Made by a program: the position numbers and the translations under genes. From positions 47,894-111,893 of the forward strand of contig NZ_PDHO01000018.1 in assembly GCF_002887815.1 (NCBI RefSeq): DNA of 64,000 nucleotides. The letters run 5' to 3'. Positions 32,418-41,249 of the stretch are shown piece after piece (positions within the stretch are counted from its first letter, which is position 1; each line of letters begins with the position of its first letter). The DNA is from Mycobacterium sp. ENV421. Its GTDB lineage: Bacteria; Actinomycetota; Actinomycetes; Mycobacteriales; Mycobacteriaceae. The notes under the pieces are model-generated. The model ran no database searches, was not told where the DNA came from, and was given only the letters and a program-made list of their open reading frames with translations.

Positions 32418-33560
32418 GTGGCGGCCGTCGAGGCCGTCGTCGACCTGGGCGCGATCGCCCACAACGTGCGCGTGGTGGGTGAGCGTGCGCGATCGGGTCT
32501 GATGGCAGTTGTCAAAGCCGACGGTTATGGTCACGGCGCCACCCAGGTCGCGCGTGCAGCATTGGCGGCCGGTGCTGCCGAGATCGGAGTTGCCACGGTC
32601 GACGAGGCCCTGGCACTGCGCCGCGACGGGGTGTCTGCTCCAATCGTGGCCTGGCTCCACACGCCCACAAGCGATTTCGCCGCCGCGATTGTCGCAGGCG
32701 TGGAAGTGGTGGTGTCCTCGGTCGGTCAGTTGTCGGCAGTGGTGGCGGCTGCCGAGTCCGTTGGCGCCGCCGCGACGATCGGGGTGAAGGTCGACACCGG
32801 CCTCGGACGCGGCGGCGCCGCGCTGTCGGAGTGGCCGCAGCTGTGCGACGCAATCGCCACATCTGCGGCATCCGGTTCGGTGGTGATGCGGACCGCGATG
32901 ACACACCTTGCCAGAGGCGATGAACCGGACCACCCGCTGAATACTCGGCAGGCGGTACATCTGGATGACTGCGTGGCAGACCTGCGCCGAGCGGCCACAC
33001 CCGCGCAGGTGGTGCACGTGTCGAATTCGGCTGCGGCACTGACTCGCCCGGACCTGTCCCGCGATCTGGTCCGCGCCGGAATCGCCATCTACGGGCGCAC
33101 CCCCGTTCCACAGCTCGGCGATTTCGGTCTCGAACCGGCGATGACGCTGACGGCCGAGATCGCGCTCGTCAAGAAGATCTCGGCAGGACAGGGCGTTTCG
33201 TACAACCACACGTGGATCGCGCCGCGCGACACCACGATCGCGGTGGTGGCCTGTGGCTACGCGGATGGTGTCCCTCGGGTGCTGTCGGACGGGTTCGCGG
33301 TCATGATCGACGGGCGACGATTCCCCAGTGCGGGACGAGTCTGTATGGACCAGTTCGTCGTCGACCTCGGCCCTGGCGCAACCGGCGTGACCGAGGGTGA
33401 CCGAGCAGTGCTGTTCGGGTCGGGCATCACCGGCGAGCAGACGGCCGCGGACTGGGCACGCGCCGCGGGCACGATCGACTACGAGATCCTCTCCGGTGTG
33501 AGAGGGCGCACCGTGCGGCGCTATCTATCTCGGCCCAGCGTCAGCAGGCAGGCATCCTGA
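32418..33560 (+). CDS. alr: Alanine racemase
   Basis: 380 residues. The PLP lysine is Lys33 in AVVKADGYGHG, and the second base Tyr262 lies in GVSYNHTW; CMDQFVVDL is also typical. It interconverts L- and D-alanine. The GTG start is one base after the transaminase stop, so translation is coupled. This linkage, away from the usual alr-tsaE locus of mycobacteria, suggests it is a dedicated supplier or sink of D-alanine for the (R)-transaminase rather than the housekeeping copy, though that cannot be proven here. Its 3' end overlaps the convergent xylB by 40 bases. Confidence 0.9.
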   Translation: MAAVEAVVDLGAIAHNVRVVGERARSGLMAVVKADGYGHGATQVARAALAAGAAEIGVATVDEALALRRDGVSAPIVAWLHTPTSDFAAAIVAGVEVVVSSVGQLSAVVAAAESVGAAATIGVKVDTGLGRGGAALSEWPQLCDAIATSAASGSVVMRTAMTHLARGDEPDHPLNTRQAVHLDDCVADLRRAATPAQVVHVSNSAAALTRPDLSRDLVRAGIAIYGRTPVPQLGDFGLEPAMTLTAEIALVKKISAGQGVSYNHTWIAPRDTTIAVVACGYADGVPRVLSDGFAVMIDGRRFPSAGRVCMDQFVVDLGPGATGVTEGDRAVLFGSGITGEQTAADWARAAGTIDYEILSGVRGRTVRRYLSRPSVSRQAS

Positions 33561-34921
33561 TAGCGCTCCATCACCGTTGGAGTCGGCTCGGCCTCATAGA
33601 CCACGGACCGGACCGACGACCACCTCGGGCAGTCGCCGCCGTTCAGCGTCCACGCTGCCTGACGGGCGGCACCGAGGGCGACGTACTCGGCCGGTTCAGG
33701 CACCGCGACCGCCATGGACAGCACGGCCGGTGCGATCCGCCGGACCGCTTCGGAGCGCACCCCGCCGCCGACGATCATCACCCGTTCGGCGCCGACTCCC
33801 TGCTCGGCGATCTTGTCCAGACAGAATCGCATCGAGGCGAGTAATCCTTCGACGGCAGCTCGGGCAATGTTGGCCGGCAACAGATTACGACTGGTCACAC
33901 CGTGCAGCGCACCGGAGGCGGCGGGCAGATTCGGTGAGCGTTCGCCGTCGAAGTAGGGCACCCAGATCAGGCCTTCGGCACCGGCAGGCGCACTGAGCGC
34001 CAGGCGGGAGAAGTCCTCGAGGGTCACCCCCAGCATTTCCGCGACCGCGGCCAGAACCGGTGCGCCGTTGAGAGTGCACACCAGCGGTAGATACCGGCCT
34101 GTCGCGTCGGCGAAGCCGGCAACCAGCCCGTGTGAGTCACGCGGCGGCGCTTCACTCACGGCGCTGACCACTCCGGAGGTGCCCAACGAGACGACGCAGT
34201 CACCGACGCCGGCACCGAGTCCCAATGCGGCGGCGGCGTTGTCCCCGGCGCCAGGCCCCAACACCGCGCCGGTGGCGGTCTGCCCAGCCGGCTCGTGCGG
34301 ACCCAGGACCCGTGGCAGTGCCGGCCGGCGGCCGCGCATGGCGGTGGTGAGCACATCGTCTCGGTACCCACCGGCCGCCGCCGAGTAGTAGCCGGTGCCG
34401 CTGGCGTCACTGCGGTCGGTGCACAACTCACCGATGTCGGTGGTACCGCGCAGTCGCCAGGTCAGCCAATCGTGTGGGAGACACACCGCGGCGGTCGAGT
34501 CGGCGTTGCCCGGTTCGTGGTCGGCCAGCCAGCGAAGCTTGGTGACGGTGACCGATGCGACCGGCACGACGCCGATCTGAGCTGCCCACCAGGCAGCTCC
34601 GCCCAGTTCTGTCACCAGTTCGGCGGCGGCCGTACCGGAGCGGGTGTCGTTCCACAGCAAGGCGGGCCGCACCACCGCGCCACGCCGGTCGAGGCAGACC
34701 AGGCCGTGTTGCTGGCCACCGACCGACACCGCGGCCACGTCGTCGATGCCACCGGCGTCGGCGATGCTGCGCTGGAGGGCATCCCACCAGAGCTCGGGGT
34801 CGACCTCGGTGCCCGGGGGGTGCGGGGTGGTCGCCGACCGCACGACCGCACCGGTGGCGGCATCACAGATCAGGACCTTGCACGACTGGGTGGACGAGTC
34901 CACGCCGGCAACAAGCGTCAT
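33521..34921 (-). CDS. xylB: Xylulokinase-type FGGY carbohydrate kinase
   Basis: 466 residues. FGGY-kinase opening VAGVDSSTQSCKVLI, the GGQQHGLVCLD strand with the substrate-binding motif, LWNDTRS, and the C-terminal MIVGGGVRSEAVRRI phosphate loop fit D-xylulose kinase. It would phosphorylate xylulose to xylulose 5-phosphate. No xylose isomerase or sugar transporter is adjacent, so it appears as a single gene; another ketose substrate is possible. Its 3' end overlaps alr on the opposite strand. Confidence 0.83.
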   Translation of the reverse strand: MTLVAGVDSSTQSCKVLICDAATGAVVRSATTPHPPGTEVDPELWWDALQRSIADAGGIDDVAAVSVGGQQHGLVCLDRRGAVVRPALLWNDTRSGTAAAELVTELGGAAWWAAQIGVVPVASVTVTKLRWLADHEPGNADSTAAVCLPHDWLTWRLRGTTDIGELCTDRSDASGTGYYSAAAGGYRDDVLTTAMRGRRPALPRVLGPHEPAGQTATGAVLGPGAGDNAAAALGLGAGVGDCVVSLGTSGVVSAVSEAPPRDSHGLVAGFADATGRYLPLVCTLNGAPVLAAVAEMLGVTLEDFSRLALSAPAGAEGLIWVPYFDGERSPNLPAASGALHGVTSRNLLPANIARAAVEGLLASMRFCLDKIAEQGVGAERVMIVGGGVRSEAVRRIAPAVLSMAVAVPEPAEYVALGAARQAAWTLNGGDCPRWSSVRSVVYEAEPTPTVMERYQDACLLTLGRDR

Positions 34922-35020
34922 ACCTGGGCCCTCATGGGCGATTCGCTGCGCGACACTCCCCTATTCAACCTGGTCACGACCTAGCCGACCAAACAGCTGC
35001 GACCACCTAAACGAGCGGGA

Positions 35021-35037
35021 TGAGAACGATGTTCTCT
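35021..35037. promoter_or_regulatory. Palindrome TGAGAAC-N3-GTTCTCT upstream of the P450 operon
   Basis: Six-base perfect inner arms GAGAAC/GTTCTC with spacer GAT, 103 bases before the P450 GTG. It is the third variant of the TGAGAAY-N3-RTTCTCA motif; here both inner positions changed together (C...G), which keeps the symmetry. TTGACA at 35076-35081 downstream may be part of the promoter. Confidence 0.55.
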
Positions 35038-35139
35038 CACTTGGTCAGCAAAGCTCACGCATTCCGCACATGCCATTGACACGTTTTGAACAGAACTGCA
35101 ATTGTTGCTCCACCGATGGCCCATGGGAGGAACATTCCG

Positions 35140-36321
35140 GTGACAGTCAGTGCCGCTCGCGATCTTCACTACGACCCCTATGACGTCGACCAGAACATCA
35201 ATCCGTTTCCGATGTTTGCGCGCCTTCGCGAGGAAGCACCGCTGTACCACAACCCGGATCTCGACTTCTACGCGCTGAGCCGGTTCGACGATGTCAACAA
35301 GGCCGTCATCGACCACGAAACATTCATCTCCGGCCGGGGTGCTCTGCTGGAGATCATCAAGTCCGGCATGGAAATTCCGCCAGGCACTTTGATTTTCGAG
35401 GATCCGCCGATCCACAACATCCACCGCAATTTGTTGTCGCGAGTGTTCACCCCTCGCAAAGTTGCCGCACTGGAGCCGCAGATCCGCGAATTCACCACCC
35501 GGTGCCTGGATCCCCTGATCGGTACCGGCCGGTTCGACTTCGTCAACGACCTCGGCGAGCAGATGCCGATGCGGGTCATCGGCATGCTCCTCGGCATCCC
35601 GGAGGACCGCCAGCGGGCGATCACCGATCACGGAGAGGCGACCCTGCAGAAGAAGGAAGTCGATCTCCTGGCCACCGGCGAGGTGTTCGCCGAGTTCATC
35701 GACTACCGGCGCGATCACCCGTCGGACGACATCATGACCGATCTGCTCAACGCCGAATTCACCGACGAGACCGGCACAGTTCGGCGGCTGCACCGCGAGG
35801 AACTGCTCCTGTACTTGACGGTCATCGCGACCGCCGGGTCCGAGACCACCACCCGGCTGATCGGCTGGGCCGGAAAAACCCTCGCCGAATACCCCGACCA
35901 GCGTCGTGAACTCGCCGAGAATCCGGCTTTGATCCCACAGGCGATCGAAGAAATCCTGCGCTGGGAACCGCCCGCTCTTCAGATCGCCCGCTACGTCACC
36001 CGCGACGTCGAGTACTACGGCCAGACCGTCCCCGCAGGGTCGGCGATGCTGATGCTGGTTGGCGCGGCCAACCGCGACAATCGTCGGTTCGCACCCGACG
36101 GCGACGTGTTCGACATTCACCGTGAGCTTAAGTCGCACATGACTTTTGGGGCCGGCACCCATTTCTGCATGGGCAACGCGCTGGCTCGGATGGAGGGTCG
36201 GATCGCGCTCGAAGAGATCCTCAAACGGTTCCCCACCTGGGAAGTCGACTGGGCGGGCGCCCAAAAGTCTCAGACCACGGCGGTCCGAGGCTGGGACGCC
36301 ATGCCGACGATCGTCCCCTGA
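35140..36321 (+). CDS. Cytochrome P450
   Basis: 393 residues. I-helix ATAGSETTTR, K-helix EEILR, and heme loop FGAGTHFCMG with Cys343. The GTG at 35140 follows GGGAGG by about 9 bases and gives a normal N-terminus; ATG 35116 and TTG 35086 are alternatives. It lies 31 bases before a mycofactocin-coupled SDR and then a molybdoenzyme, suggesting hydroxylation followed by redox-carrier-linked oxidation. No ferredoxin is encoded beside it. Putative operator at 35021. Confidence 0.9.
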   Translation: MTVSAARDLHYDPYDVDQNINPFPMFARLREEAPLYHNPDLDFYALSRFDDVNKAVIDHETFISGRGALLEIIKSGMEIPPGTLIFEDPPIHNIHRNLLSRVFTPRKVAALEPQIREFTTRCLDPLIGTGRFDFVNDLGEQMPMRVIGMLLGIPEDRQRAITDHGEATLQKKEVDLLATGEVFAEFIDYRRDHPSDDIMTDLLNAEFTDETGTVRRLHREELLLYLTVIATAGSETTTRLIGWAGKTLAEYPDQRRELAENPALIPQAIEEILRWEPPALQIARYVTRDVEYYGQTVPAGSAMLMLVGAANRDNRRFAPDGDVFDIHRELKSHMTFGAGTHFCMGNALARMEGRIALEEILKRFPTWEVDWAGAQKSQTTAVRGWDAMPTIVP

Positions 36322-36352
36322 CATCCATCACCTACGAAGGGACTGAACAACC

Positions 36353-37192
36353 ATGGCAGGACGGGTAGAAGGCAAAGTCGCGTTCGTCACCGGCGCGGCC
36401 CGCGGGCAAGGCCGCGCGCACGCCGTGCGGCTGGCATCGGAAGGCGCCGACATCATCGCGGTCGACATCTGCAAGAAGATCGACACCGTCGACCTGATCG
36501 CCGCCTCCACGCCGGAGGACCTGGCCGAGACCGCTGATCTGGTCAAGGGCCACAACCGGCAGATCTACACCGCCGAAGTCGACGTCCGCGACTACGACGC
36601 GCTCAAGAACGCAGTCGACGCCGGAGTCGACGCCCTCGGCCGCCTCGACATCATCGTGGCGAACGCCGGCATCGGCAACGGCGGCCAGACGCTGGACAAG
36701 ACCAGCGAGACCGACTGGACCGCGATGATCGACATCAACCTCGGCGGCGTGTGGAAGACGGTGAAAGCCGGTGTGCCGCATATCCTCGAAGGCGGCCGCG
36801 GTGGATCGATCATCCTGACCAGCTCCGTCGGCGGACTCAAGGCCTACCCGCACACCGGGCACTACGTCGCCGCCAAGCATGGCGTGGTCGGCCTGATGCG
36901 CACGTTCGCCGTCGAGCTGGGAGCGCAGAACATCCGGGTCAACTCGGTACACCCGACGAACGTCAACACCCCTCTGTTCATGAACGAGGGCACGATGAAG
37001 TTGTTCCGTCCCGACCTGGAGAACCCGGGTCCGGAGGACATGAAGGTGGTCGGACAGCTCATGCACACCCTACCGATCGGCTGGGTCGAACCCGAAGACA
37101 TCGCCAACGCGGTGCTGTTCCTGGCCTCCGACGAAGCCCGCTACATCACCGGCGTCACACTGCCCGTCGACGGCGGCAGTTGTTTGAAGTAA
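36353..37192 (+). CDS. Mycofactocin-coupled short-chain dehydrogenase
   Basis: 279 residues. The N-terminus GRVEGKVAFVTGAARGQGRAHAVRLASEGADIIAVDIC is the signature of the mycofactocin-associated SDR family (TIGR03971-like). Catalytic Tyr171 and Lys175 are in HYVAAKHG; the C-terminus ITGVTLPVDGGS is typical. These enzymes hold NAD(H) tightly and need mycofactocin as external electron acceptor. ATG 36353 follows CGAAGGGACTGAACAACC. It probably oxidises the alcohol made by the preceding P450. Its 3' end overlaps the molybdoenzyme start by 13 bases. Confidence 0.92.
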   Translation: MAGRVEGKVAFVTGAARGQGRAHAVRLASEGADIIAVDICKKIDTVDLIAASTPEDLAETADLVKGHNRQIYTAEVDVRDYDALKNAVDAGVDALGRLDIIVANAGIGNGGQTLDKTSETDWTAMIDINLGGVWKTVKAGVPHILEGGRGGSIILTSSVGGLKAYPHTGHYVAAKHGVVGLMRTFAVELGAQNIRVNSVHPTNVNTPLFMNEGTMKLFRPDLENPGPEDMKVVGQLMHTLPIGWVEPEDIANAVLFLASDEARYITGVTLPVDGGSCLK

Positions 37193-39354
37193 CCCCCACA
37201 CCGCCGCAGACCGTCCACACGTTCTGCCGGTACTGCCTTGCCTCGTGCGGTGTCGAGGTCACCGTCGAGGCGGGTCGGGTGGTGAAAATCTCTGCGGACA
37301 AACAGAATCCGCACAGTTGGGCCGACTTCTGCGCCAAGGGCCGCACCGCCGCCCAGTTGGTCGAACATCCGCGCCGCATCACCCGTCCGATGCGGCGGGT
37401 GGGCGACGGTTACGTCGAGGCGACGTGGGACGATGCCGTCGCCGACATCTCCGCGCGGATGTCGGCGATCATCTCCGCAGGCGGACCGGATGCCGTCGCC
37501 ACCTACACCGGCAATCCGTCCGGCTTCTCGTCGTCGAACCTGTTGTTCATGACCGGCTGGCTGGACGCCATCGGTAGCCAGAACCGCTACTACGTCGGCT
37601 CGGTCGATCAGAACGCGTTGCATGTCGTGGCGCAGGCCATGTATGGGTCGCAACTGTTCGTTCCCGTCTCCGATGTCGACAACTGCGACTTCTTCCTAAT
37701 GGTGGGCGCCAATCCCGCTGTGAGCGCCTGGAATTGGGTGGAGACGGTGCCGGGCGGCTGGAAACGGGCGCTGGCACGGCAGCGGCAGGGCGCCAGGATC
37801 GTGGTGGTGGACCCGGTCCGCACCGAGAGCGCTGAGAAGGCTGACACTCATCTGGCTGTCCGCCCCGGCCAGGACTGGGCGCTGCTACTCGCCATGGTGA
37901 AGGTGATCCTCGACGATGGCCTCGAGCACCGTGGCGACTGCCGCGACCTCGCCATGGGGATGGCCGCACTGCGCGCGCTGGCCGCCGACGCCGACCTCGA
38001 CGAGCTGGCTACGCGCTGCGGTATCCCCCGCGCCGAGATCGAAACGTTGGCACGAGATTTCGCCGCCGCGCCGGGCGCCATGGCGATCACCCGCACCGGG
38101 GTGTCACTCCATGTGTCCGGGACCATCGGCGAGTGGCTGGGGCATGTCCTCAACGTCATCACCGGGCGGATGGACCGGCCGGGTGGGCGGCGCTTCGAGC
38201 GTGGCTACGTCGACGCACTGAAGTTGGCGGCGTTCGCCAAGCCGGTGGACCACCTCAGCCGGGTGCAGGGCCGGCCCATGGTGGCCGGTCATCACGGACT
38301 CGACGAATTGCCCGGCGAAATCACCACTTCCGGGGCGGGGCAGATCCGCGCGATGGTGATCAATGCGGGCAACCCCGTTATCTCCGGACCGGACGGCGCG
38401 CGCCTGGATGCCGCGCTGGAGCAGCTTGATTTGTTGGTCGTGATCGACTTCCTGCAGCGCGAAAGCCACCGGCACGCGCACTGGCTGCTGCCGGCGGCGC
38501 ACTGGCTGGAGCGGGACGATCTGCTGGCCCTCACCAGCGGCCTGCACGACGAGCCCTACGTCCACTACGGGCGGCGGGCCGTCGACCCACCAGATGACGC
38601 TCGCGAGGAGTGGCGGTTCTTCCTCGATCTCACGCTGGCGATGAAACGGCCCTTTCTCGGGATCCGGGGTGTGAACGGGTTCGTGAAAGCGACGCGGGCG
38701 CTGGCGAGGGTGACCCGCAGGCCGTCACTGGCATTCGGGCCGCACTGGATCGACCGGATGATCATCGCATCGAGTCGCGGGATCAGCTGGCGCGCCGTGA
38801 TGGCGCATCCGCACGGCTGGGTGTTCGGCAAGCGCGAATTCGGCCACCTGAGAAAGGCGTTGCGCACCGAGGACAAGAAGATTCACGTTGCGCCCGCAGA
38901 GTTCGTGGCACGCACCCACGAACTGCTTACCGAACCGCATCCGGTGGCACCGGCCGGGCGTCCGTTCCAGCTGGCGAACAGCCGGCGCCGGCACTCGATG
39001 AACTCGTGGCTCAACGACATTGACGGCCTGCACCCGTCGGGCAAGGACAACCACGCGGTGATCAACCCGGACGATGCGGCCGCGCTGGGCGTCGCGGACG
39101 GGGACCGGGTCCGGGTGTTCTCCGACATCGGTTCGATCGAACTCACCGCCGTGCTCAGCGATAAGCCCCGACCCGGCGTCGTGATCGTCGACCACGGCTG
39201 GGGCTCGCGGGTGTTCGACCCGCGCGGCGGTGCCGAGCCGATATCGTTCGGCGTCAACCGCAACCTGCTCGTCGACGGCTCCCCCGTCGACCCGCTGTCG
39301 CAGACGCCGGCATTGAGCTCGGCGTTTGTGGGGATCGAGCGAGTCCGGCCCTAA
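37180..39354 (+). CDS. Molybdopterin oxidoreductase (bis-MGD, formate-dehydrogenase-like)
   Basis: 724 residues from TTG 37180. Cys16, Cys19, Cys23 and Cys51 (TFCRYCLASCG...FCAKG) bind a [4Fe-4S] cluster; the long molybdopterin domain and the C-terminal dinucleotide-binding domain (HSMNSWLNDI...VIVDHGWG) follow. No Tat signal, so cytoplasmic. It resembles anaerobic-type oxidoreductases of the DMSO-reductase superfamily; the substrate cannot be assigned. The only good start is the TTG inside the SDR's 3' end, making translation dependent on the SDR. The open frame further upstream is shadow. Confidence 0.85.
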   Translation: MFEVTPTPPQTVHTFCRYCLASCGVEVTVEAGRVVKISADKQNPHSWADFCAKGRTAAQLVEHPRRITRPMRRVGDGYVEATWDDAVADISARMSAIISAGGPDAVATYTGNPSGFSSSNLLFMTGWLDAIGSQNRYYVGSVDQNALHVVAQAMYGSQLFVPVSDVDNCDFFLMVGANPAVSAWNWVETVPGGWKRALARQRQGARIVVVDPVRTESAEKADTHLAVRPGQDWALLLAMVKVILDDGLEHRGDCRDLAMGMAALRALAADADLDELATRCGIPRAEIETLARDFAAAPGAMAITRTGVSLHVSGTIGEWLGHVLNVITGRMDRPGGRRFERGYVDALKLAAFAKPVDHLSRVQGRPMVAGHHGLDELPGEITTSGAGQIRAMVINAGNPVISGPDGARLDAALEQLDLLVVIDFLQRESHRHAHWLLPAAHWLERDDLLALTSGLHDEPYVHYGRRAVDPPDDAREEWRFFLDLTLAMKRPFLGIRGVNGFVKATRALARVTRRPSLAFGPHWIDRMIIASSRGISWRAVMAHPHGWVFGKREFGHLRKALRTEDKKIHVAPAEFVARTHELLTEPHPVAPAGRPFQLANSRRRHSMNSWLNDIDGLHPSGKDNHAVINPDDAAALGVADGDRVRVFSDIGSIELTAVLSDKPRPGVVIVDHGWGSRVFDPRGGAEPISFGVNRNLLVDGSPVDPLSQTPALSSAFVGIERVRP

Positions 39355-39377
39355 CCCTTTCTCTTCCTCGCCCAAAC

Positions 39378-39422
39378 CGACGTTTCGCCGGGGAGGTGCG
39401 AGTAGAACGCTGCGCAACGTCG
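39378..39422. terminator. Possible bidirectional terminator between convergent genes
   Basis: CGACGTT and AACGTCG form 7-base perfect arms 31 bases apart in the 78-base gap between two convergent stops. The loop is long and there is no T-run, so the assignment is tentative. Confidence 0.3.
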
Positions 39423-39432
39423 ATTTCGGCGA

Positions 39433-40254
39433 CTAGACCTCGGCGAAGAACCCGAGCAGCAATTCGGCGAGTGCCTCGGGCTGCTCGATCTGCGGGCAGT
39501 GCCCGGCATCATCGATCACCGCCGAACGGCCCGCAGTGATCTGCCCGGCGATCTCGGCGGCCCACCCTGAGGGCAACAACTTGTCGCCGGCCCCTTCCAC
39601 GACCAGTACCGGCACCGCGATGCGCTCGTAGGCGCGTTTACTGGACGGCGTGGCCGGCGCCTCCACTCCTGGTCGCCGAAATCTGGCTGCCGCCAGCGAC
39701 TCCCAGGCTCCGGGGACCACGCTCGACTCGTAGCGTCGTCGCACATAATCCTCGTCGACAGGGTACGACGCGTCGAAGAACAACGCCTCCACGATCGCCC
39801 GCATGGCCTCGAATGTCGCGTCGTACTCATACAACGCCGTGGTGTGCCGGTTCTTCTGGATCTCACCGCCGCCGCAGATCGTGACCGCGGTGCGCACCGG
39901 CAGCACCGGCGACGCCGAGGTCATGTCCACCAACAGGTTGATGGCACCCATCGAGTTGCCGACGAAGTGCGCCGAGTCGATGCCCAGCAGAGCGCAGAAC
40001 CGGGCGATGTGCCGGATTCTCATACCCCGGCCATCGGTGAAGTCGACGACCTTCGCCGACTCACCGAAACCCAGCATGTCCGGGGCCAACACCCGGTAGC
40101 GCCGGGAGAGCTCGGGAATCAGTCTTTCCCAGGCGATTTCGGCGCTCACCCCGAACTCGCCGCCGTGCAGGAGTATGACCGGCTCGCCCTCCCCCGCCTC
40201 GAGGAAGTGGGTGACCAGCCCGTCGACGACGAGGGTCCGATGCTGAATGCTCAC
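39433..40254 (-). CDS. Alpha/beta hydrolase
   Basis: 273 residues. Oxyanion strand VILLHGGEF, nucleophile elbow GNSMG with Ser101, and the catalytic His in DDAGHCPQIEQP. It resembles meta-cleavage-product hydrolases (MhpC/BphD group), in keeping with being last gene of the mhp operon. The GTG at 40254 overlaps the preceding cyclase stop by 4 bases (GTGA); the longer upstream frame is shadow. It could hydrolyse a second ring-fission product or an ester. Confidence 0.83.
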   Translation of the reverse strand: MSIQHRTLVVDGLVTHFLEAGEGEPVILLHGGEFGVSAEIAWERLIPELSRRYRVLAPDMLGFGESAKVVDFTDGRGMRIRHIARFCALLGIDSAHFVGNSMGAINLLVDMTSASPVLPVRTAVTICGGGEIQKNRHTTALYEYDATFEAMRAIVEALFFDASYPVDEDYVRRRYESSVVPGAWESLAAARFRRPGVEAPATPSSKRAYERIAVPVLVVEGAGDKLLPSGWAAEIAGQITAGRSAVIDDAGHCPQIEQPEALAELLLGFFAEV

Positions 40255-41249
40255 TTGATCGCGATCGGGTTGACCGGCGAGCCGACCGCACCGGTAACCG
40301 ACAGCGGCGGGGCGACGAGCTGGAACTCGTAGCGACCGTCGGCCGCGCAGTCGGCGGCCAGTTCGGTGAGATTCCAGTACTCGCCCAGCATCAACCCCAT
40401 ATCCCGCAGGCACAACATGTGCATCGGCAGGATGGTGCCGTCGACACCGGACGCCGGGTTCTCCACCATCAGGTTGTCGGCCGCCACCGCGGCGACCTGA
40501 TGATCGTGCAGCCACGATGCGCACGTCCAGTCCAATCCTGCGCCGGGCTCCTGGCCGTCACGCGTCACCAAAAACCTTGCCCACCAACCTGTTCGGATCA
40601 GCACGATATCGCCCGGTTCGATGGTGACGCCCTGCCTGCGGGCCGCCTCGTCGAGTTCGGCCGGTGTGATCGGCTCACCGAGTTCACAGAACGTGGGAAC
40701 CCCGCGCAGCTTCACGATGTCGAGCAACACGCCGCGGGATGTGATGCCCTTTTCGTCGACCTTGTCGATGCCCAGGTAGTACGCGCCGAGACTGGTCACC
40801 GAGTCGGCGGGAAAGCCGTTGTACAGCTTGTCCTCGTAGTACACGTGCGACAGCGCATCCCACTGCGTGGCAGCCTGCAGCGGCATGATGATCATGTCGT
40901 CGTTGAACCGCATCGGCCCAGCCGTGGAATACCCGCTCAACTGCACGGCCGCCGGGTTTCTCAGCCACGAGGGCCCGTACTCCAGCAACGTGTTCGCGTC
41001 GCCGCCGTCGATCGTCATCACATGAGTGGGGTTCTGCCGATACTGGAACGCCCCCTGCGGACCTGACGAACCGAAGTCGACGCCGAGCGGAAACACCCTG
41101 CCATGCTTGACCGTTGCCGCTGCCTGCGCGACTTTGTCGGCAGTGATGAAGTTCAGCGTGCCGAGTTCGTCGTCGTCGCCCCACCGGCCCCAGTTGCGGA
41201 CGTCGTCGGCGACCCGACGGAAATCGCTCATAGTGGCCACCCTGGTCAT
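40251..41249 (-). CDS. Cyclase-family (kynurenine-formamidase-like) hydrolase
   Basis: 332 residues. GTLNFITADKVAQAA near the start, LQAATQWDALSHVYYEDKLYNGF in the middle and DIVLIRTGWW later are typical of the cyclase/KynB superfamily. The usual HxGTHxDxPxH metal motif is represented by TQWDALSHV. These enzymes hydrolyse amides, lactones or cyclic esters with a divalent metal. ATG 41249 overlaps the SDR stop by 4 bases; ATG 41231 with AGGGTGG is an alternative. Sixth product in the mhp operon. Confidence 0.8.
   Translation of the reverse strand: MTRVATMSDFRRVADDVRNWGRWGDDDELGTLNFITADKVAQAAATVKHGRVFPLGVDFGSSGPQGAFQYRQNPTHVMTIDGGDANTLLEYGPSWLRNPAAVQLSGYSTAGPMRFNDDMIIMPLQAATQWDALSHVYYEDKLYNGFPADSVTSLGAYYLGIDKVDEKGITSRGVLLDIVKLRGVPTFCELGEPITPAELDEAARRQGVTIEPGDIVLIRTGWWARFLVTRDGQEPGAGLDWTCASWLHDHQVAAVAADNLMVENPASGVDGTILPMHMLCLRDMGLMLGEYWNLTELAADCAADGRYEFQLVAPPLSVTGAVGSPVNPIAIK

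Noticed and set aside
36751..37179. N-terminal extension of the molybdoenzyme frame
   Set aside because: It runs through the SDR gene in another frame with Arg-rich composition; the Fe-S motif sits 16 residues after TTG 37180.
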